The notes under the pieces are model-generated. The model saw nothing but the letters and a program-made list of their open reading frames with translations. It had not been told where the DNA came from and did no database searches. 61,328 bases of DNA, from contig VYCS01000010.1 of the NCBI GenBank assembly GCA_009843815.1, forward strand, positions 1 through 61,328, written 5' to 3'. The position numbers and the translations under genes were made by a program. Of this stretch, positions 34,539 through 42,754 are shown piece after piece. The first letter of the stretch is position 1; each line of letters begins with the position of its first letter. The stretch is from Cenarchaeum sp. SB0675_bin_21. GTDB taxonomy: Archaea; Thermoproteota; Nitrososphaeria; Nitrososphaerales; Nitrosopumilaceae.

Positions 34539-35503
34539 GGTACGACCTCCGAATTAGACTTTAATCTTACAACATTAAGAGAGTCCTTTTTTACGACACT
34601 GACGGCTCCAACCCTCTCTAATCTTTTTATCGTCCTCCACATAGTGGTGCGCGGTTGTAGGAACTTTTTACGAATACTACTCTCGGATGCTTCTCCGCCA
34701 TTTTGAAAGAGATACCTAACTATCTCCTTATCATCCTCCCTCAAATCAGGTATGCGCTCAAAGATACTCTCAGGCGTGGGTGTGGTATCATTGACTTGTA
34801 CACCTTCAGACATATACATTTCTCTGGTCTTCTCTGGTGTGGTATCATTGACTTGTACACCTGCAGCAGGCCTCTTGTAGTACCATACAGCTATAAAAGC
34901 GCCCACAGCACCAAAAGCAATCAACACCCATAATACTGTGCTATCCTCAGATGTATTATCAGAACTCATGTCAGACTCAACAGAGTCTCGGACTGCGCTA
35001 AGAATGTATGTTATTACCGCATCTCCTGATGGTAACTCTAGATGCGTCTTTCCATCTATCATATCTAATGATATTGGTATGATGTTCATCCCCACAATGA
35101 CCGCCCCACTGGGCATTATCAGCGTATATTTTATGGTAGAGTTGAGAGCAAAAGTCCAGACACGCCCATCTTTGGATATCAGATCATGCACATCATACTT
35201 TACAGATACAGTACCCGAGTCGAATGTGTTAAGCAAAGCTGAATCCCCCGCAACCTCGGCGGCCAGCAATACGTCGTTCTGTCCCATTGCTATAAAGTTG
35301 TCTATCTCCGAACCTAAAAGGGCGATATTCAAGGCTGGACTCTCCTCTTCTGGTGTTATGTATGTGGATATGTGGGCAAGACCATCCGAATACACCTCCA
35401 CACTCATTGTCTGGGTTGAGCCATATGCCATACCCATTACACTGCAAACAATCACCACAATAAAAACAACTTTCAAGGACAGCATCAGGTATGATATTAA
35501 CAT
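34535..35503 (-). CDS. membrane-tethered winged-helix regulator
   Basis: 322 aa. Signal/anchor at residues about 8-28; an extracellular beta-rich domain about 30-180; a membrane helix near 190-210 (VLWVLIAFGAVGAFIAVWYY) with positive-inside KRP; then a linker and a C-terminal winged helix (IVRYLFQNGGEASESSIRKKFLQPRTTMWRTIKRLERVGAVSV). This fits archaeal one-component membrane regulators. The linker has a direct repeat, GVQVNDTTP, twice, 21 residues apart. It is in an operon with the secreted helical protein at 33582. Confidence 0.78.
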   Translation of the reverse strand: MLISYLMLSLKVVFIVVIVCSVMGMAYGSTQTMSVEVYSDGLAHISTYITPEEESPALNIALLGSEIDNFIAMGQNDVLLAAEVAGDSALLNTFDSGTVSVKYDVHDLISKDGRVWTFALNSTIKYTLIMPSGAVIVGMNIIPISLDMIDGKTHLELPSGDAVITYILSAVRDSVESDMSSDNTSEDSTVLWVLIAFGAVGAFIAVWYYKRPAAGVQVNDTTPEKTREMYMSEGVQVNDTTPTPESIFERIPDLREDDKEIVRYLFQNGGEASESSIRKKFLQPRTTMWRTIKRLERVGAVSVVKKDSLNVVRLKSNSEVVP

Positions 35504-35571
35504 GATTGTTACAAAAACTATTCCCTAGATCAAAGTTTGTCGTTACACATACGACAGCCTGCGCAGACATA

Positions 35572-35859
35572 TCAAAACCTCAAATTAAGGCCTTGGGCGG
35601 TGATACGAAATCTCTCTAACTCATGGATAAACTGTCGACCCTTGTCAGTTATCAGAAATACACGACTACGTCCATTTCTGTCTGGCTTTACCAAGCCAGC
35701 ACTAACCAGTTTGTCACATTTTGCTAGAGTTACATAGTGTGAGAGGTTGGCGCATCTTGTAATCTCTGAAACTAGGGCACCATCTCTCCCTGCATCTGCT
35801 GTAACATCAAGTATGTCTCCGACTATTCCAATCTCGGACCTGTACTGTTTCTTTACCAT
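35572..35859 (-). CDS. ArnR1-like winged-helix DNA-binding protein
   Basis: A 95-aa transcription factor: RSEIGIVGDILDVTADAGRDGALVSEITRCANLSHYVTLAKCDKLVSAGLV is a typical winged helix in the family of ArnR1-like regulators, and FLITDKGRQFIHEL is the wing and last helix. It probably dimerises and represses or activates neighbouring genes. ATG at 35859 lies 76 bp from the tnpB element at 35943, which sits just upstream of its promoter. Confidence 0.8.
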   Translation of the reverse strand: MVKKQYRSEIGIVGDILDVTADAGRDGALVSEITRCANLSHYVTLAKCDKLVSAGLVKPDRNGRSRVFLITDKGRQFIHELERFRITAQGLNLRF

Positions 35860-35934
35860 ACTGAGTATACATCAAGAGGTATTAAGAGGAGTGTTATGAA
35901 ACACTTCTTTACGCCTGTGTGGAACAACTGTTTC

Positions 35935-35942
35935 ATGAACAA
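35935..35942. repeat. 8-bp flanking repeat, left copy (ATGAACAA)
   Basis: Adjacent to the terminal repeat of the second tnpB element. The right copy at 37365-37372 is ATAAACAA, one difference. Confidence 0.6.
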
Positions 35943-37364
35943 GGGAATTATATACCTGGGTATGCACGCGTAACATACGCGTACATTCCTAGGTGCTTCA
36001 TGGCGCTTGATGTTTTGGGTCGATTGCACGCTTGATTCTCACGCCGCCGTCTGGCGTCCGGAACTGCACAAACAGGTGGCTTCCGGGTCCGGCCCATTTC
36101 ACGCCTTTCGAGGGCTATTCCTTCCCCCGCGGGAACCTCTCGTCTGGTTCCCCGTTGTATGATGTTTACCGACGCATTGCCGTCGGCGTTTGCCACGTGG
36201 TTACATCTGAGACACTTGAACATCTCCCCATTTCGGTTCTCCTTGGATATGTAGCCGCACACACTGCACTCCTGGCTCGTGTGTTTTGGACTTACCTCTA
36301 CTACACGGATGACCAACCGCTCTGCGATGATGTGGATCTTTCGCAGTATTGCATAATGCCGAATAAACATCATTCCCCTGTTCAGACCCTTCTTGTGCCT
36401 GCCACCGCGCCTGCTCATGGCCTCAAGGTTGAGCTGCTCGACATATATTACATCCACGCCCTCGCATATCTTCTTGGCCAATAACCACTCTGCATACTCG
36501 CGGTCGTTCGCATTACCACGATTGTACTTTTCTCGCTTGCGTTTAATTTTACACGTCGAGTTGGAGTGTTTATTGCGGTGTGATATAGTACGGCGCGTCT
36601 CATCATTCCATGTACGGTTCGTGCGGAATGCGGTTGCGGTATCGTATGATGTTATATTTGAGGTGTTATGGTCTGTCTTGCACACGACGGTCGGATTTGA
36701 TACCCCTCGATCTATGCCGACAACAACACCGGTCTTGGCGCGCCGTTCGGGTACCGGTACGTCATATGTTATGTGCAGCCGGTAGATATGGTCACATGAC
36801 TTGACGTGCCCCCACGACTTTGGTGTAACCTGCACCAAATGGAAAGACCTTGAGCCATACAGCCAGTTGTGTGGAAATTGATATGGCTGCTCCTCAGGCA
36901 ACTCAACAACACCAAGGCCCGGCAATGACGCGTGCCTGTTGTCCACAAATCGCGGCTGTACATCACATGATACTGCCTTTGTATTATCGCGCTTTCTGGC
37001 GCGGAAACTCAGCTCGCCGTTGCCGTATTTGTTCGAGACATCCGCAGCAGTGCGGGCCTGATGGATGGCCGTATTTTGGTATATGCGCTCTACTGTTTGC
37101 AGTCACTGCACGGAACGCCTCACCTTGGTGAACTCTCTGGAGAGGTCATATGTAGTAAGTGTGGGGTTAGTAAGCAGCCGCTCCACGGCCCAGTTGTACA
37201 CGAACCGTTGTGAGTCCCGTATTTTGGATATGTAACGCGCCTGAGAGCGCGTCAGGTTTACGCGGAAGCCATAAGACCGATACATGTAGTCTTATACACC
37301 ATAATACTTTATAAACATGTACCCATTACAGGACTTGCCTTGCCTACCCAAGTCTATAATTCCC
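35943..37364 (-). mobile_element. 1422-bp tnpB element with short TIRs and 8-bp flanking repeats
   Basis: Both ends carry an inverted repeat of about 24 bp: GGGAATTATATACCTGGGTA inward from 35943 and GGGAATTATAGACTTGGGTA inward (reverse strand) from 37364. It contains one tnpB gene with a stop codon in it and no transposase. The 3' end of tnpB is followed by a strong stem (35957-35996, arms ACCTGGGTATGCACGCGTA and TACGCGTACATTCCTAGGT) just inside the end. As with the first tnpB unit, repeat and duplication do not fit IS200/IS605 transposition. Confidence 0.75.
35948..37285 (-). pseudogene. tnpB: tnpB with a single in-frame stop codon
   Basis: From ATG 37285 to the stop at 35948 one frame encodes a 445-codon TnpB, broken only by TGA at 37105-37103 (codon 61; sense …RRSVQ, stop, LQTVER…). 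A Trp codon TGG is the likely ancestor, since W-L is common there. Downstream, RuvC motifs are intact: VVGIDRGVSN, IYVEQLNLEAM, ADGNASVNI, with zinc ribbon CSVCGY…CLRCN. ATG at 36946 could start an N-truncated protein. TTTATAAAG precedes the ATG at 37285. Either a recent pseudogene or, less likely, readthrough. Confidence 0.85.
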
Positions 37365-37789
37365 ATAAACAATACTATGTTCTTTATATACTAAAAGGAG
37401 AAATATTGTAAATTCAGCTGATGCTATAAAGGCAAAATGGGGAAACAGTGACGGTCCTAAAGATATATTGTGCTGACATCACCCGTCAAGGCAGGACTCA
37501 TTATACAGTATACATAAAACTACCCTGTCTAGTACTAAGACGAGACACTGTACAAATTTGATGATATTGCAAGGTTGCATCTACATATACTGTAGAGCAT
37601 TCTGTGTAGAGCAGCACTAAATCTTTTGAAATTCGAGTAGTTTTGCTATATTTCTGAATAATTTATACAAAAATTTGAGATTTTTACATATTTAACTAAT
37701 TAAAAAACTATATTTGATATCTAATCTTAAATACTAATATTCATAGTATAATACGATGGCGATGATAGTAATATCAATCGACTAGAACT
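37365..37789. other. 425-bp AT-rich spacer; weak C/D-box RNA candidate near 37417-37476
   Basis: CTTTATATACTAAAAGG at 37382-37398 is a good TATA region, but no start codon follows at a useful distance. Downstream, a C-like TGATGC (37419-37424) and a D-like CTGA (about 37472-37475) enclose about 50 nt, the size of archaeal C/D sRNAs, though internal boxes are poor. The stretch 37620-37760 is extremely AT-rich, with several possible TATA boxes. No protein gene is supported. Confidence 0.25.
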
Positions 37790-37870
37790 GCGCAATCCTG
37801 CAAAGCGTAGTAGTGCGTCGGATACGTCCGACATTGAGAGGACTCTCTCATGGCTTTCGCAGGGTTGCGC
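37790..37870 (+). ncRNA. candidate three-way-junction structured RNA
   Basis: Outer stem of 17 pairs: GCGCAATCCTGC-AAAGC (37790-37806) with GCTTT-c-GCAGGGTTGCGC (37853-37870), one bulge and one or two G-U pairs. Inside are two hairpins: GTCGGA-tacg-TCCGAC (37817-37832) and TGAGAG-gact-CTCTCA (37835-37850). It is GC-rich in a very AT-rich region and follows AGTATAATACG at 37745-37755, a TATA-like sequence, at leaderless spacing. The strand is not proven; it also lies just past the minus-strand gene ending at 37873. No known RNA family recognised. Confidence 0.5.
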
Positions 37871-37872
37871 CC

Positions 37873-38298
37873 TTAATTCTTAATCAAAGTTACAGATACC
37901 GGCCCCATTGTATTGCCATGCGGGTCTATGGTTATTCTTACTTGCTGCTCAGATGGTATTACTACCTGACTATCTCCGATATATTCCCATGTGTAATATT
38001 CAGAGATACCAGTGTCATGTATGATTCCATTCAACTTGAACTGCTCCTCAAACAAGAGAGCCGAACCACTTATAGTTATGGTCAAGTATTGCGGACTGTC
38101 TCCGTTGGGAACAAATCGTAATATGTGTTCACCTGAAGGCAGAGTGAACTCATCTGTATATACGCCTTCAGAGTACTGCGCAGAGCCTGCTAATGTAACA
38201 TGAAATAGAGTATCATCATTGCCACCACTAACTCCCAGAGATATCAAGAGTACGGCCACTGCAATAACTGGTACTGAAAATAAAAGGTATCTCATCAT
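37873..38298 (-). CDS. secreted or membrane-anchored beta-rich protein
   Basis: 141 aa; N-terminal membrane segment (residues 3-22, YLLFSVPVIAVAVLLISLGV), then a beta-rich domain with alternating strands (FHVTLAGSAQYSEGVYTDEFTLPSGEHILRFVPNG; QVRITIDPHGNTMGPVSVTLI). ATG 38298 is chosen over 38361 because GTTATAAAGG lies 25 nt before it. The fold may be immunoglobulin- or lectin-like. Not recognised; likely exposed outside the cell. Confidence 0.62.
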   Translation of the reverse strand: MMRYLLFSVPVIAVAVLLISLGVSGGNDDTLFHVTLAGSAQYSEGVYTDEFTLPSGEHILRFVPNGDSPQYLTITISGSALLFEEQFKLNGIIHDTGISEYYTWEYIGDSQVVIPSEQQVRITIDPHGNTMGPVSVTLIKN

Positions 38299-38397
38299 TA
38301 TAGATGCGTGATCTTTGGCCTTTATAACTGAGGTTTGACCAAAGAGTAAAAAAAATTTCACAAGCCTCCCTAAGTACTCAATATATGATAGCCATAT

Positions 38398-39042
38398 ATG
38401 GAAAAGTTCACGAATAGCTGGAACCCGCCGTATAAGCCTAGCACAACTGACAAAATATCTGATTCATTACATGATCAAGGACCACTCAAACCACGCCTAA
38501 GGGAAGGTACACACATACTTGCATCTCAAAAGACGAAACTAGATGGTATAATATCAAAGATGGATTACCACGACCAAAAGATGTTGAGGGATGTAGCTAA
38601 AGCCAAACAGTCAGGAAACATGTATCAAGCCAAAACACTAGCCAACGAACTAGCACAAGCACGCGAAACCAAACGAATGATGCAGAGCCTGAGAATCATG
38701 ATAGAGAAGACAGAACACCGATTTGTAGCGTATGATGGTATTGGAGATATGGCTGTGACCATAGAGCCCATAATTGTACTCATGAAGAATCTAAAGTCTT
38801 CACTGAGAGGATTTCTACCAAGTGTTGCTGGTGAGGTAACAGAGATGACTGAGATGTTGGGCAGTTACATGTCACAGACTCAGAACCAGATAGAGTTCAA
38901 TGTTAATACGAGTTCGTTGACTTTGGATGTTGAGAATATAATGTCTGAAGCCGCCGCAGTGGCATCGGATTCGGTGAATGCCCGCCTACCATCAACACCG
39001 GCCGAAGTAAACCGAGTAACCACAAGTAATAACACTATATAG
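38398..39042 (+). CDS. cdvB: CdvB-family ESCRT-III-like protein
   Basis: 214 aa. The Snf7/CdvB core has basic helices alpha1-alpha2 (KPRLREGTHILASQKTKLDGIISKMDYHDQKMLRDVAKAKQSGNMYQAKTLANELAQARETKRMMQSL, here cited as residues about 32-95), then the alpha3-alpha4 region and an acidic C terminus. It lacks the winged helix and obvious MIM2 of the main CdvB, so it is one of the shorter paralogues. In thaumarchaea Cdv proteins mediate cell division by membrane constriction. CATATATGG region at 38390-38399 lies just before the ATG. Confidence 0.82.
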   Translation: MEKFTNSWNPPYKPSTTDKISDSLHDQGPLKPRLREGTHILASQKTKLDGIISKMDYHDQKMLRDVAKAKQSGNMYQAKTLANELAQARETKRMMQSLRIMIEKTEHRFVAYDGIGDMAVTIEPIIVLMKNLKSSLRGFLPSVAGEVTEMTEMLGSYMSQTQNQIEFNVNTSSLTLDVENIMSEAAAVASDSVNARLPSTPAEVNRVTTSNNTI

Positions 39043-39126
39043 TAGTCTATACCCCTCTGATTTGTTATTATATTTTGTAATCTACAGTCAATCTATGATT
39101 ATACCACAATATTTCTAACTGATATA

Positions 39127-40410
39127 ATGAGAAAGATAATCGCAATAGCAACCATAGCAGTTTTACTGACTGCAGCTATACCCTCTACACAGTCCGCCTT
39201 TGCCCAAACACTAATTGAGGCATCTGGCGCCACCTTTGCATTTCCACTCTTGGACTTGTGGAGAGTACAATACTCTGAGGTAGAGCCGAACATTGCGTTC
39301 AACTACCAGTCTATAGGAAGCGGAGGCGGAGTTAAAGATCACATAAATAAGTTGGGCCAATTTGGCGCCACCGATGCACCACTTACTGATGCCGAATATG
39401 ATGCAGCTCCTGGTACTATCACAATACCTGAAATGGTTGGCGCCATATCCATTGCGTATAATGTAGATAACGTTGGTAGCGGACTAAATATATCCGAGGA
39501 AGCCATATGTGGTATATTCTTGGGTGAGATAACAAATTGGAGTGATGATGAGATCAAAGATGACAACCCCGGTGTTGAACTACCCAATGCCGCCATACAG
39601 ACTGTTCACCGCTCAGATGGTTCAGGTACGACATTTGCCTTTACCAGCTATCTGACTAAAGTGTGTCCAGAATGGGATGAGCAAGTTGGTGCCGCAAAGT
39701 CAGTACCCTGGCCTAGCGGACTAGGTTCTCCTGGTAATGAGGGTGTAGCTGGAACAATCAACTCTACACCTAACTCTATAGGCTATGTTACATTGGCATA
39801 TGCCTTCCAGAATGACATGACTGTTGCAGATCTACAGAATGGTGACCACACAAACTTTGTACCCCCATCACTTGATACGGCTAGTGCCGCTTCTGGTTCT
39901 GCAGCATTTTGGCTACCCAACGCCGAGGAGAGTTGGAGAGATGTGGATCTTTTGGCCGCACCCGGCTTTAATTCATATCCGATCACCAGCTTTTCATACC
40001 TCATAATTCACCCTGACCTGAAAGACTCTGCCGACAACCTTGAGCATGCATCTGCAATAGCTGATATGATTGCTTGGATGATCACCGATGGACAACAATA
40101 CAGCTCACAACTGTTGTATGTGCCCATTGCAGATTTGGTAAAGAACATAGGCCTTGACGGCCTTTCACAAGTTACATATGATGGTGAACCAGTGTACACA
40201 GGCCCCACCAACGTTTGGGTTAGTGATACTGTATCTGATGATATTGAAGATTACATCGATACTGTAAATGAGATGTATGAAGACGATGAGATTGATCAGT
40301 CGACATTCCTCAACATGATAAGTGCTGCCTCAGAACTGTTTGAACTGTATGAGGGTGGTCAGATAACCAACAATGAACTACACGACGCTCTAGACAACCT
40401 TCTATCTTAA
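39127..40410 (+). CDS. pstS: phosphate ABC transporter substrate-binding protein
   Basis: 427 aa; signal peptide 1-26 (IAIATIAVLLTAAIPSTQSAFA). The PstS fold is clear: IEASGATFAFPLLDLW, YQSIGSGGGVKDH, FGATDAPL, VHRSDGSGTTFAF are phosphate-pocket motifs (Ser, Asp, Arg). The last ~60 residues (DDIEDYIDTVNEMYEDDEI…) form an acidic helical extension not usual in PstS. No pstCAB genes are adjacent; this gene stands alone with a T-rich terminator after it. Pho-type regulation is likely but not visible. Confidence 0.9.
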   Translation: MRKIIAIATIAVLLTAAIPSTQSAFAQTLIEASGATFAFPLLDLWRVQYSEVEPNIAFNYQSIGSGGGVKDHINKLGQFGATDAPLTDAEYDAAPGTITIPEMVGAISIAYNVDNVGSGLNISEEAICGIFLGEITNWSDDEIKDDNPGVELPNAAIQTVHRSDGSGTTFAFTSYLTKVCPEWDEQVGAAKSVPWPSGLGSPGNEGVAGTINSTPNSIGYVTLAYAFQNDMTVADLQNGDHTNFVPPSLDTASAASGSAAFWLPNAEESWRDVDLLAAPGFNSYPITSFSYLIIHPDLKDSADNLEHASAIADMIAWMITDGQQYSSQLLYVPIADLVKNIGLDGLSQVTYDGEPVYTGPTNVWVSDTVSDDIEDYIDTVNEMYEDDEIDQSTFLNMISAASELFELYEGGQITNNELHDALDNLLS

Positions 40411-40411
40411 C

Positions 40412-40440
40412 GATTTTTTCATTTTAAAAAAAAGGGGTAA
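40412..40440. terminator. bidirectional T/A-rich terminator
   Basis: GATTTTTTCATTTTAAAAAA between the convergent pstS and tfb genes ends transcripts in both directions, with T tracts on each strand. Confidence 0.6.
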
Positions 40441-40448
40441 TGCGCCCT

Positions 40449-41375
40449 CTACGCATACTCGGGTAAGCTGTCTTTAATGTTTAAGGCGTTACGTATTAGA
40501 TTGACACTACTACGAATTGTTACATCACTGACACCAGCATTCCGGGATAGTAAACTCTGGGTTATATTCTCATTATTCAATAATGTGGACATGTAGACTG
40601 ATGCTGCGGCCATCGCTACCGGATGCTTACCTGCCGTAAGTCTCTTCTTCTTACTACGTCGCAGTATCTCTAATGCCATCCTCTTGGTCTTCTCTGAGAG
40701 TTTCATGTTATTGGACAGTTTCACTACAAACGAGGATGTATCGTACTGCCCCAAAGTTATGTCCAGACGCTTTAAGATGACCGACAAGTCCCGAAAGAGT
40801 GCCTTCTTTTCTATATTTGATATGGCTACTAACTCATCTAGCGTACGTGGTATGTCACTCTCACGACAGGCAATATACAAAGCCGCGGTCAACAAGGATG
40901 CTATGGTTCTACCCCGAGTCAGATTTGCAGCCACCACCTTGCGGTATATGAAGGCGGTCCTCTCCACTACACTGTCGGGTATGGCCAGCTTTGTCTTCAT
41001 TGAGTTTAACAGTGTGAAGGCCTTACTTAATGAGACTGATGAGCGGGACTTACTTCGTCTATCCCACATACGGAGCCGATTAAACTCATACTTTGATTTT
41101 ACCGAAAGGGCGTTTCCAGCAGAGTCTCTATTGGTACCAATAACGGTGGAGAGTCCTTGATCATACATCACCAAAGATGAAGTTGGGCCATTTTGTGCCC
41201 GTTTCATAAATTGTTCGGACGTGTATAGTTGATCAGGACGAGCTCCATCTGTTAGAGAGACTGCCATCACTTCCCCACACACACTACAGATGACCTCCCC
41301 TCGCTCATAATCGGTTATGAAGGTAGAGGATTGGCATCTTTGATCGTGATGTGTGGTATTATATGTATCAACCAC
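40449..41375 (-). CDS. tfb: transcription initiation factor TFB
   Basis: 308 aa general factor that bridges TBP and RNA polymerase. Two cyclin folds occupy about residues 115-305 (SLSKAFTLLNSMKTKLAIPDSVVERTAF; ITLGQYDTSSFVVKLSNNMKLS), with the conserved GRTIASLLTAALYIACR. The N-terminal zinc ribbon has only one normal knuckle (CSVCGE, residues 30-35); the first reads HHDQRC, so a His-Cys or incomplete site is expected. Thaumarchaea carry many TFBs, and this looks like a specialised one. GTG at 41375; CTTTTTAAG is the TATA box. Confidence 0.9.
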   Translation of the reverse strand: MVDTYNTTHHDQRCQSSTFITDYERGEVICSVCGEVMAVSLTDGARPDQLYTSEQFMKRAQNGPTSSLVMYDQGLSTVIGTNRDSAGNALSVKSKYEFNRLRMWDRRSKSRSSVSLSKAFTLLNSMKTKLAIPDSVVERTAFIYRKVVAANLTRGRTIASLLTAALYIACRESDIPRTLDELVAISNIEKKALFRDLSVILKRLDITLGQYDTSSFVVKLSNNMKLSEKTKRMALEILRRSKKKRLTAGKHPVAMAAASVYMSTLLNNENITQSLLSRNAGVSDVTIRSSVNLIRNALNIKDSLPEYA

Positions 41376-41412
41376 TATACTTAATACGTTGTAATTACTT
41401 AAAAAGATATAT

Positions 41413-41422
41413 TTACCGGTAA
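41413..41422. promoter_or_regulatory. palindrome TTACCGGTAA upstream of the tfb TATA box
   Basis: A perfect 10-bp dyad lies directly upstream of the tfb TATA sequence (CTTTTTAAG, about 41396-41404). Its location at the BRE/activator position suggests a regulator site. Confidence 0.4.
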
Positions 41423-41499
41423 TTTTTACTATAAAAATGTTTTTAAAACAAATTTATGATCTATAATCCTGAAATCAGTTCACTATTTAAGACATAGGC

Positions 41500-41660
41500 T
41501 CGGCAAGCAATACGTATGGAATAAGGACAAACACTAGGGGCCGAAGCCGTTAAAATGAACCCCTATCATACTTCCAAACTTTGCGCAGTCTGTCGCGGTG
41601 TCCTTACTGGGGACTATCATACGAGACACTATCGTCACCACCCGTCTTTGCGAGAGGAAC
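41500..41660 (+). mobile_element. degenerate right end of a small TIR element
   Basis: CACCCGTCTTTGCGAGAGGAACC at 41638-41660 (cite as CACCCGTC + TTTGCGAGAGGAACC) matches the right repeats at 138-160 and 60262-60284. Upstream, GTCGCGG…GTCC and GACTATC also occur in the right half of the 59847 element, so a truncated copy is likely. No left end was found. A short open frame here (41555-) is probably not a gene. A TAGGGG…CCCCTA dyad is at 41537-41565. Confidence 0.45.
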
Positions 41661-41732
41661 CCATTATGCATAAACTTTTGTTTATCTGCCGCATGGTATG
41701 GATTTTAAAGCGTATATGGAGACTACAATATA

Positions 41733-41939
41733 ATGTTAAACAAAAAAGGCAAGATACGACTTTTGATACTCTTGGGTGTTATATGGGTAGTGGTGACACT
41801 GCCTCTGCCTTGGGTAGTGGGGAACCCTGACATTCCAGAGTCTCAAGTGTTTACCATACTGGGCATAATCGGAATTGTGTCTATACCATTTGTAATGTTA
41901 GCAGTGGTCTGGATGCTCAAACCCGAGTTGGCCACATGA
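41733..41939 (+). CDS. 68-aa two-helix membrane protein
   Basis: Residues about 10-28 (LLILLGVIWVVVTLPLPWV) and 41-62 (ILGIIGIVSIPFVMLAVVW) are hydrophobic, with a short loop carrying NPDIPES. The stop overlaps the ATG of the cysQ-like gene (ATGA), so the genes are translationally coupled. Function unknown. Confidence 0.65.
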   Translation: MLNKKGKIRLLILLGVIWVVVTLPLPWVVGNPDIPESQVFTILGIIGIVSIPFVMLAVVWMLKPELAT

Positions 41940-42754
41940 ATTGGTCTGCAGATACCCAGCTGGCGATAAAGGCTGCTAGACAGGGTGGAGAGGCAGTTAT
42001 GAGACTGTATGATAAAACCATAACATATGAGTTAAAGAGTGATGACTCGCCTGTCACAGATGCTGACATACAGAGTAATGATATAATTAGCGATATACTG
42101 ACAGCTGGAGATTATCCCATATTGACCGAAGAGGGTGCTGATGATGCATCCCGTCTTGATGCTGAATACGTGTGGGTGGTTGACCCTTTAGATGGCACTG
42201 CGGAGTTTGTAAACCGCACAGGTGAATTTACCGTTATGGTCTCGTTGGTAAAGAATGGAGTGCCGGTGGTGGGCGTGATTGACTCCCCTCATGAAGGCTT
42301 AACATATGCGGCCGAGTTAGGACAAGGTGCCTGGATGTATCAGAAGGGCATGTGGAGCAGAATCGGAGTATCCAAGATCAGTAACGTACTACAGTCCAGA
42401 GTGCTTGTATCACGAACCCACAACCCTGAATCTGAACGTAATTTTATAGAGGAGTTACATGTAAAGAGTCTGCAGTCCAAGGGAAGTTCTCTCAAGGTGA
42501 TGGCGGTAAGCTCCGGCGAGGCCGATGCATACATTACATTCTCAAACCGCATAAAAGAGTGGGATACAGCTGCTTCATACTGTATACTACACGAGGCCGG
42601 CGGTGTGATGACTGATATGCAAGGATGCCGTCTTGTGTATAACCAGGCGGATGTCTGCCACCAAAACGGCATACTGGCTACAAACGGACATCTTCATGAT
42701 TGTATGGTGAAGTCTTATAGTAGATTACGTGCCCGCAAAAAGTCGACAAGTTGA
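41936..42754 (+). CDS. cysQ: inositol-monophosphatase family, probably 3'(2'),5'-bisphosphate nucleotidase
   Basis: 272 aa Li-sensitive-type Mg phosphatase. Motifs: SPVTDADIQSND, LTEEGADD (Glu metal ligands near residue 63), WVVDPLDGTAEFVNRTGEF (near 80, metal ligands Asp), and KEWDTAASYCILHEAGG (near 200). The DPLDGT…F pattern and location opposite cysC favour a CysQ role, removing PAP made in sulfate assimilation; an inositol or fructose phosphatase role remains possible. It overlaps cysC convergently by 40 bp. Confidence 0.82.
   Translation: MNWSADTQLAIKAARQGGEAVMRLYDKTITYELKSDDSPVTDADIQSNDIISDILTAGDYPILTEEGADDASRLDAEYVWVVDPLDGTAEFVNRTGEFTVMVSLVKNGVPVVGVIDSPHEGLTYAAELGQGAWMYQKGMWSRIGVSKISNVLQSRVLVSRTHNPESERNFIEELHVKSLQSKGSSLKVMAVSSGEADAYITFSNRIKEWDTAASYCILHEAGGVMTDMQGCRLVYNQADVCHQNGILATNGHLHDCMVKSYSRLRARKKSTS

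Noticed and set aside
37448-37460. ACGGTCCTAA resembling part of 23S rRNA
   Set aside because: The match is about 9-10 bases only, with no continuation of the rRNA helix on either side.
41555-41830. 91-codon ORF with CAVC near its start, resembling a TnpB zinc-ribbon end
   Set aside because: The sequence overlaps the repeat end at 41638-41660 and then an unrelated membrane gene. The LREEP peptide it encodes also appears in all other copies of the repeat in different contexts, so it reflects the DNA repeat rather than protein coding.
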